Assembly: GCA_949358305.1 (NCBI GenBank)
Contig: OX442316.1
Location: 17,112,001-17,176,000, forward strand
Length of the DNA: 64,000 nt
Reading direction: 5' to 3'
Origin: Strigamia acuminata
Taxonomy: Eukaryota; Arthropoda; Chilopoda; Geophilomorpha; Linotaeniidae
Shown: piece by piece, positions 57,435-64,000 of the stretch
Numbering within the stretch: position 1 is the stretch's first letter
Layout: every line of letters starts with the position of its first letter
Notes under the pieces: generated by a model
Told to the model about the DNA's origin: nothing
The model's input: only the letters and a program-made list of their open reading frames with translations
Database searches by the model: none
Translations under genes and position numbers: made by a program

Positions 57435-59030
57435 AAGTTAGGTGAGATAAATTTGATTTGTTTTTGTTGTTCTAAATAATCAAAATGCATTATGGGTTAT
57501 TCACACGTGGCGTCATGTTTACCAGAAAACTAACCTCATGAAAATCCACAAGGTTAACTGAATAAATAAAATCCGAATTTTCACTTATTTGGAAAACTGT
57601 CACCATGTAAACACAGTAAATTATGTAAATATTAGTCGGCGAGTTAATATTGTTTTGTTTGTAAACAGCCTTCCTTCAGTTTTGATTTCCCGAATCGATG
57701 TTTGGATTTTCCTTTGTATTTATTCCAGCTTTCGGTTATTAATTCTTGAAAAGTTGTTTGCACGTTGAGTTTGTGCTACTAATTTGTTGTGACAAAGGAA
57801 AGTTGGGAAAGAGATTAGTTTTGTCGTTAAGACTCCTCCTTTCGGATTACAATAGCATTTTTGGAAATGCGCGACAAGGATTTTGGAACGATGAATATTT
57901 GCAAACGTCTCAGTAGGGAATTGGCTTTTATTCCGGGCTTAGAATTTATTCACAAGTGAAAAATGTTTTATTGATGATGATGATGAGGAGAAGGAGCAGC
58001 GAGAAGTGGATGATGGCGATGGTAAGTGCCCTAAAGGTTATGGTCACCTTCATACAGCAAATATTTCTCATTTTTTTGATTGGTTGCACACTGCAATCCT
58101 GCAGGCTCGGACGTGATGATGATGTGTTTACACTTGGACTCGTTTATCCACTTCCTGCGGAAAATTAAGGTTATAACTTTTTTGAAGGGTAAACACAAAT
58201 AGCTGAGCATATTTACGGGGAATTAGTGGAGTAAACAGAAGGAGAAATGCTAAAAATCAATTAAAAATTGCAATTAAAATGGAGTTTCGCAGATATTTCG
58301 TGCAAAGTACGTTTCTACATCGATTTGTGACGTGTTATTTCTAATTTTGTTCCACTCAGCGAGTCAGGAACTCAGGATGGCGAAAGTTGGTGCGTTGCAA
58401 ATGCAAATTAGTTTTGCTGCCATATTTTTCCACTTTAAGCCTTTGCTAGATTTAATATGTGAAAATATGAGGAACGTACGGGTAAAGTAATTTCGTTTTC
58501 CAAACGGAAGTTTTTATTTTTATTTTTTTATATTTTAGCTTCGAAACAAATAAACAAAGTCAAGAAAAAGGTTTTGAATGGAAAGATTTGAGTGATAGCG
58601 TTAAAGAAATGGGACAAAAGTTGCGTTTGACAAACAATAGAGGTGGGGGAATGAGAATGAAGCTGGAGCATGTAATTCTTTTGCACACTGCAAGACACTT
58701 GAAGTGGCACTCGGCTGCAATGTAACATCTGGTAGGAAAAAGAAAATTAAATTGGCCAAATTTTGATTCCAATGCACTGTGTGTGTGTGTGGCTGTAAGG
58801 CGGTAATAATATCACCGTTGGGCTATATTGCGATCGACTGGTAATTTAAACCGCGTGATTAAATGACTGAGCTGTTTAGTTGTTTTTTTTTTCAACCAAT
58901 AATTTGGTAGCAAATTGTGCCACCTGGAGCGCTATCTGGTGGCTAATCTAGAACTAACAAATCACAAAGCCATTTCCATAGTGTCAGATTTTTTTGTGGT
59001 TTTCAAATAATGAGACGGATTGATGTTTAT
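57435..59030. other. No gene recognised
   Basis: A 70-codon frame at 57956-58168 is mostly translated GAT repeats. The CTCF-like site at 58929 is the only motif noted. Confidence 0.5.
58929..58943 (-). promoter_or_regulatory. CTCF-like motif
   Basis: The - strand reads GCCACCAGATAGCGC, one base off the consensus. Other weaker matches: 32755-32767, 32935-32950, 36465-36477, 46181-46193, 62765-62777, 24671-24684, 24921-24931 and 12101-12113. Confidence 0.35.
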
Positions 59031-59033
59031 TTA

Positions 59034-59544
59034 ACCGTATTTTGCGGACAAAAGTCGAGCAAAAATTGGGGTGCGTCTTACGGTTCGAATTGCGGCTTAT
59101 AGTGAGGACTTGTGGTAAATCGGGATATCTCATAAAATTAATGAATCGGGGAATTATGAAATTAATAATTAAAAATAAAATTTAAGAATTTTTTATAATA
59201 ATAACATTTTTTTTTTTATAAAAATTGTGAGAGATTGGACAAAGAAAATAAGATTTAAAACAGAATTGGGTTAAAAGTATAAATAGATTTCAAATTGGAT
59301 AACACAATAGTTATTTGATGATCACAAGATCTATGCTTTGACGCAAGAGTAAAAGATGAGACTTGAATTATGTAACCTGTATATCATTAAAAGGGCAGAA
59401 CAGAGAGCAGTTGTGAGCTGTTACTGACCCAATGTCATACAGAGATTCGGCATTCTGTTTGTGCATCTTATCGTCCAAAAAATACTTTTTTCTAAAAATT
59501 GACTGACAAATTTGGGGTGCGTTTTATCGTTAGCAAAATACGGT
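59034..59544. mobile_element. hAT-like MITE with ACCGTATTTTG ends (511 bp)
   Basis: The left end reads ACCGTATTTTGCGGAC with GGGGTGCGTCTTACGG about 35 bp inside. The right end, reversed, reads ACCGTATTTTGCTAACG with AAACGCACCCC. This terminal style is common among animal hAT MITEs. I could not see the 8-bp target duplication. Confidence 0.65.
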
Positions 59545-59619
59545 ATACGGCATAAAAATAACTTCTGGCATTTTACGCAGGTAATTCTGCGGCGTGGAAT
59601 CTTTTTGAGGGTCCTTGTG

Positions 59620-59706
59620 CAGATCACAGAAGTTAGGACTGGTCAGTACTTGGATGGACAACATATTGGGAATCCCAGTTATGTTTCCATCCTTGTCTGA
59701 TTAAGG
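59620..59706 (+). repeat. 5S rRNA-derived SINE, copy 2
   Basis: GATCACAGAAGTTAGGACTG, then GTCAGTACTTGGATGG and TTGGGAAT, match 5S rRNA. The stretch between box A and the intermediate element is shortened and box C is damaged. It ends ATCCTTGTCTGATTAAG like copy 1. RNA polymerase III activity is doubtful. Confidence 0.75.
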
Positions 59707-59709
59707 CGA

Positions 59710-61120
59710 CCAGATTTTGGAAGTAAAAAAACTGGTACACCATTAGCGATCCATTATTGCCGGACTGAAAAAACAACTTCCCTGCAAGCTCCCTTATTAT
59801 AAAATAATAAAAGTGAAAAATTAAAAATATAGTTTTCGCCAAATGGAGGCGGTTGCCAACACAGGGTTTGACTGTAGAGAGCAGTGAGTCTTGTCTGTCA
59901 GCAATAACTAAGTCCAATAAGGGAGTGTCTTAAATAATCTTGACAAATTGGTAGTTTGGCGAAGAAGAGGACGAAGAAGTCCAATAGGCAATAACTCTTT
60001 GGGGGAGAAAGAGTAATTGAAATTAAGACGAGGGGGGGCAAACAAGAAAACATTGATCAGAAATTTGTTAGCCAAGTAGAAGCCAAGAGTTAATTTGGGC
60101 AGTGGGCAGCGGGCAGCGTGCAACATTTAAAAAGCAAACCAATTTTCACTAATGATATATGAAAGTGTCCACCCCGTGGCGCGTGTGTCGAGTCCACTGA
60201 TTAGCCCCGAGGCCAAATGATATAAAAGTGTGGTCCGCGAAGGAGGCGAATGAACCCGCTGCCCCTGTTGCCACGTGAGAGTCGCTACTCAGCAATGGTT
60301 TGGCGCACCCTTTACGACCATCATCGATTGTGGGCAGGAAAGGAGAGGAGAGGGTGACCTCAAGGTGAAGTCAACATCCCCCCTTGATGTAAATGAAGGC
60401 GTGCAGTGTGTTAACACCGAGTTGACCCAACCAACACACTCGATACATCGATCGGGGGCTCAAAGAAAATTCTCTTGTAAAGACGAATGTTGGCAGTTGA
60501 GAGACTCGCGCAGAGACCAATTGCTTTTCCTCTTACAAATCCAATCCGGAGAATGAGAATGCTGTGAACGAGAGTAAAGGAGGGGAAGGAGGCGCGCGTG
60601 GTTGTTATTCATGTAAATTGTTGGCCAGTTCTACTATTGATGCTCGTTTTATACCGCCGTTTGGGTCTTTAGAAAAGTTTTCGGAAATATACGATTTGGA
60701 TTTTGGAATTTGGAATTTGGGTTTGGATGGGAGAAGAAAGGGAAAGAAGGAAAGCGATGTGGTGTTTGTTTATTTTTATGATTGTATTTTACTCGGGGTG
60801 TTATTGAAATGTTACTTTGTCGGCTTGTGTGTCAATGAGATAAATAAGGGAATGAATGAATGCGGGTGAAAGGTTAAAGTGAATATTGGTGAATACATTT
60901 TGGTGAGCAAATATGAAATTAGCAAAAATTTTTAATCGGGATTTTCCAAATGTTTAAATTTTTTTATATTTTTGTTACTAATGAAACAATTTGATCCAGT
61001 TGATGGGAAATGTGTTTATTTTGTGCATTAATAACAATACGTATAGATCAAAACAATGTGGTCATGGTTTATTTCACATTTTGAGGGCGAGTATAATAAT
61101 TTTAACTATAATAATTTTAA
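59710..61120. other. No gene recognised
   Basis: GATATAAAAG at 60218 could be a TATA box. Frames of about 93 and 101 codons follow (60275-60556, 60564-60869) but show no motif. Confidence 0.45.
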
Positions 61121-61123
61121 CTA

Positions 61124-61452
61124 CAGTCCGCGCACGGTATCTTGATGCTAAATTCGTACTGCGCATCCCATTTTGCGCAGACGATTTTCTAATTCCAGTT
61201 GTTATATGGCAGTATTAAGCCTAATATTAGGCTTAATAATGCGAAAATAAGGTAAATAAACAAAAATATTTTGTTACTACGTTGTAAATTACTTTTAATT
61301 ATGAGTTTATTGTTGTTTATTTACTTTATTTTAGCATTATTAGGCCTAATGTTAGGCTTAATACTGCTAAATAACAACTGGAATTAGAAAATCGTCTGCG
61401 CAGAATAGGATGCGCAGTACGAATTTAGCATCAAGATACCGTGCACGGACTA
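61124..61452. mobile_element. Foldback MITE (329 bp), almost wholly inverted repeat
   Basis: The arms are about 140 bp each and match nearly base for base (CAGTCCGCGCACGGTATCTT against reversed TAGTCCGTGCACGGTATCTT, through AATTCCAGTTGTTAT and TTAAGCCTAATATTAGGC). A loop of about 40 bp separates them. TA flanks both sides (61122-61123 and 61453-61454). Transcripts would form a long hairpin. Confidence 0.92.
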
Positions 61453-61619
61453 TAGTAGTCTATTTTTCAACCATTGTGGTGACTAGCACTAGGAGCGGCC
61501 GTCTTTATTATACATTACATTTTTATTTAGCATTTATTATTTAATATTAGCATTGTATAATTTTCATTTAATTATGTTTATTCTTTTATTGTCAAATATT
61601 CATCATTTCCAAGTCAGGA

Positions 61620-61745
61620 AATAAATTATAAATGAGTTGTGAATGTTTTGAGAAAGATTAGAGTTTTCCTTTAATATTTCAAACCATTGCAGCCAGTTTT
61701 AATATTTCAACCAGTAAGCAAGGCGGGTTACAACACCATGTGTGT
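61620..61745 (+). repeat. Partial copy of the 13.6-kb repeat
   Basis: GTGAATGTTTTGAGAAAG, then TTAGAGTTTTCCTTTAAT and GCAGCCAGTT, align with 13715-13795. No terminal repeats are visible here. Confidence 0.6.
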
Positions 61746-61749
61746 CCAA

Positions 61750-63035
61750 TAACAAACTGGTTGAAGCACCAAAAAAGATTTTTTTTTCTTTTATTATCGA
61801 GCATTTAGTGAAAAAAAGGCTTAGAAAAACAATAGGATCTAGTCGCCGCTGTCCTGGTGCAATTTATTTCTGATTTCTTAGACCAGATTAATTAATAATC
61901 AATCATTTAGGATAAGAAAATACAATTAAAGTAACATTGTATGTCTTCTGTCTTGTTTCTGACGAGATCACGCGATTTTTGTGATCAAAGCTGCTAATTT
62001 TGTCTTCTGAATGGGGATGAGGAGTAAGCAGGCTTCACTGCAGCGACTGGTGAATATTCGGCTTTATTCTTTTCGCATTCAACATCAGCTGGAATCAAAA
62101 CAACAATTTGTTAACGGTATATAAATTGTTATTGTTATGCACGTGGTCGCTACACAATCTCGCATTGTTTATATCGTAAGTAACGCACGATCGTAAGCCT
62201 TTATGGCGAATAAATCTAAGACGAGAACAGCTGTTCGGCAGTAAAAGCATTCGTCGGTCTTTATTCACAATTACCGGGCCAGAAGGACGAGCGGAATACT
62301 GCGTGCTTGCTTCTATGATTTAATAGACGAATTTTTGGAAGGCCTAATTGGTTTTCGGGTCGTCCGAATTTGGATCTAGATCCGTAATACACCCATCAGG
62401 TTCGTTTTAATACATCGTTGGATTTTCTGCGCCTGTTTTGTTGTTTACGAGCATGGAAACGAGGCGCGGGGTAATAACAACAGCATAAAGCGAGTAATGG
62501 CGGCAGATCACGTGTCAATGAAAGTATAATTGATTTTTTTTTTGTTTTTATAATTTTTTTTTTTAAGTTTTGGTTTTTTTGCTTAATTGGAAAGGTGGAT
62601 GGGGACAGGAGTGCATTTTGGGGGTAATAGGAAAAGATTTGAGTCGCTGTCAGATGAAGGTGCGAGAATCACCTGCGCGCGCTGCTCTGGGGAATTAACT
62701 GAAGAGAAAAGCCTTAAAATGCGGTCGGGGTATAAATTTCGAATCAATCGTGAGTAAAGCTGACAGCGCCATCTGTCTTTGCAGCATGAGAAATATTTGC
62801 CTTTTCTTTCGCTACATCAGGTTAGAGAATAGGAATCGGTCTATCGGTTCGGTTCAAATAATTGTTTTTCTTTTTCTTTTTTCTTTTTCTTCAATTTTTC
62901 ATTTCGTATCTTGGGTTAACAGATTGAGTGTATTAAATTTTTTTTATTGTTATTATATTTTATTGGCTTTGGATTTTTTTTTTTTTTTTTTTTTAGGATT
63001 GAAAATTGTTATCTGTATTCAGAAATGGTTTTGCA
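61750..63035. other. No gene seen
   Basis: A TATAAA near 62732 lies about 35 bp before a CTCF-like site at 62765. T-runs follow from 62860. Confidence 0.5.
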
Positions 63036-63039
63036 GTTT

Positions 63040-63600
63040 GCATTTCAAGTAGTGCATTTTGGATTTTTTTTATATTGAATTTTGGGTTTTTTTTAAATGC
63101 ATTTTGGATTTTTTAAAATGCATTTTGGATTTTTTTAAAATGCATTTTGAATTTTTTTTTTATTATGTATTTTGAATTATCTTTTATGCATTCTTGATTT
63201 TTTTTCATGCATTTTGAATTATCTTTTATGCATTTTGGATTTTTTTCATGTATTTTGAATTATCTTTTATGCATTCTTGATTTTTTTTCATGTATTTTGA
63301 ATTATCTTTTATGCATTTTGGATTTTTTTCATGCATTTTGAATTGTCTTTTATGCATTCTTGATTTTTTTTCATGCATTTTGAATTATCTTTTATGCATT
63401 TTGGATTTTTTTTCACGCATTTTGAATTATCTTTTATGCATTTTGGATTTTTTTCATGCATTTTGAATTGTCTTTTATGCATTCTTGATTTTTTTTCATG
63501 CATTTTGAATTATCTTTTATGCATTTTGGATTTTTTTCAAGCATTTTGGATTTTTTTAATGCATTTTAGATTTTCTAATAAATTTTGAATTTTTAAAAAA
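63040..63600. repeat. 41-bp minisatellite
   Basis: Units TTTTATGCATTTTGGATTTT then TTTCATGCATTTTGAATTATC, which are themselves two related 20/21-bp halves. Confidence 0.95.
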
Positions 63601-63639
63601 TGCAATTTAGATCATTTTTCATGCATTTTGCAATTTTTA

Positions 63640-63835
63640 AATTTTTATTTTAGATTTTTAGGAATGCATTTTGGATTTTTAGGAATGCATTTTGAAATTT
63701 TAGGAATGCATTTTGGATTTTTAGGAATGCATTTTGGATTTTTAGGAATGCATTTTGGATTTTTAGGAATGCATTTTGAATTTTTAGGAATGCATTTTGG
63801 ATTTTTAGGAATGCATTTTGGTTTTTTATTTTAGC
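63640..63835. repeat. 21-bp minisatellite
   Basis: About nine units of TTTTTAGGAATGCATTTTGGA, almost uniform. Abuts the 41-bp array and shares ATGCATTTTGGA with it. Confidence 0.97.
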
Positions 63836-63876
63836 AATGGTATTCACAAAGTGAAAGCGTCTGCTAAGAGTTATTT

Positions 63877-63999
63877 GCAGAAAATAATTCTTTTTCTATT
63901 CAGTTGGTTTTGTTTATATTATACTGAACCTTATCTCAGGTGAAATTTGAAGTCATTAGACATTCATTTAATTAATTATGCTAAATGCAAATTCTCTGC
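63877..63999. repeat. 123-bp dispersed repeat, copy 2
   Basis: Partner of 36482-36604, with the same 123-bp length. It ends one base before the end of the window. Confidence 0.85.
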
Positions 64000-64000
64000 T

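Overview
The window is A+T-rich, gene-poor, repeat-dense animal nuclear DNA. It is probably from an arthropod or related invertebrate, but I cannot name the species. Support comes from spliced coding sequence with metazoan splice sites, an integrin alpha exon of the insect alpha-PS2 / vertebrate alpha-V type, a Ty3/gypsy element of the invertebrate Mag/K02A2.6 sort, many short inverted-repeat DNA transposons (MITEs), a 5S-rRNA-derived SINE, and a recurrent CTCF-like motif.

Genes. The only confidently recognised host coding sequence is one 121-bp exon at 24282-24402 (+). It encodes the integrin alpha propeller segment around CAPRY, PVGTC and SPCRT. No other integrin exon could be found, so most of the window is best read as intron of a very large integrin alpha gene on the + strand. 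The + strand also looks G/T-rich over long distances, which fits transcription in that direction. A few weaker exon-like segments (11391-11460, 14733-14860 on -, 23507-23789, 52485-52535 on -) are listed with low confidence. The only long intact reading frame is the 1408-codon Gag-Pol of the LTR retrotransposon at 37622-42364 (-), which has identical 130-bp LTRs and a perfect 5-bp target duplication.

Layout. 0-9 kb holds MITEs, including two clear nested insertions, a hAT-like element and a 5S-derived SINE with a head-to-head palindrome. 9-24 kb holds A/T minisatellites, pogo-like MITEs and two related TATA-containing segments. 24-32 kb holds the integrin exon, a foldback repeat and more MITEs. 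33-36 kb holds two minisatellites. 37.6-42.4 kb is the gypsy element. 42-53 kb holds long minisatellites. 53-62 kb holds Tc1-, pogo- and hAT-like MITEs, a large foldback element and the second 5S-derived SINE. 63-64 kb holds two more minisatellites and a 123-bp repeat that also occurs at 36.5 kb.

The strongest larger-scale pattern is that about sixteen unrelated-looking tandem arrays have unit lengths of about 20-21, 30-31, 41 or 71 bp. These are near-integer multiples of a DNA helical turn, with A/T tracts in phase. The second is a scattered set of CTCF-like motifs, several of them carried by repeats.
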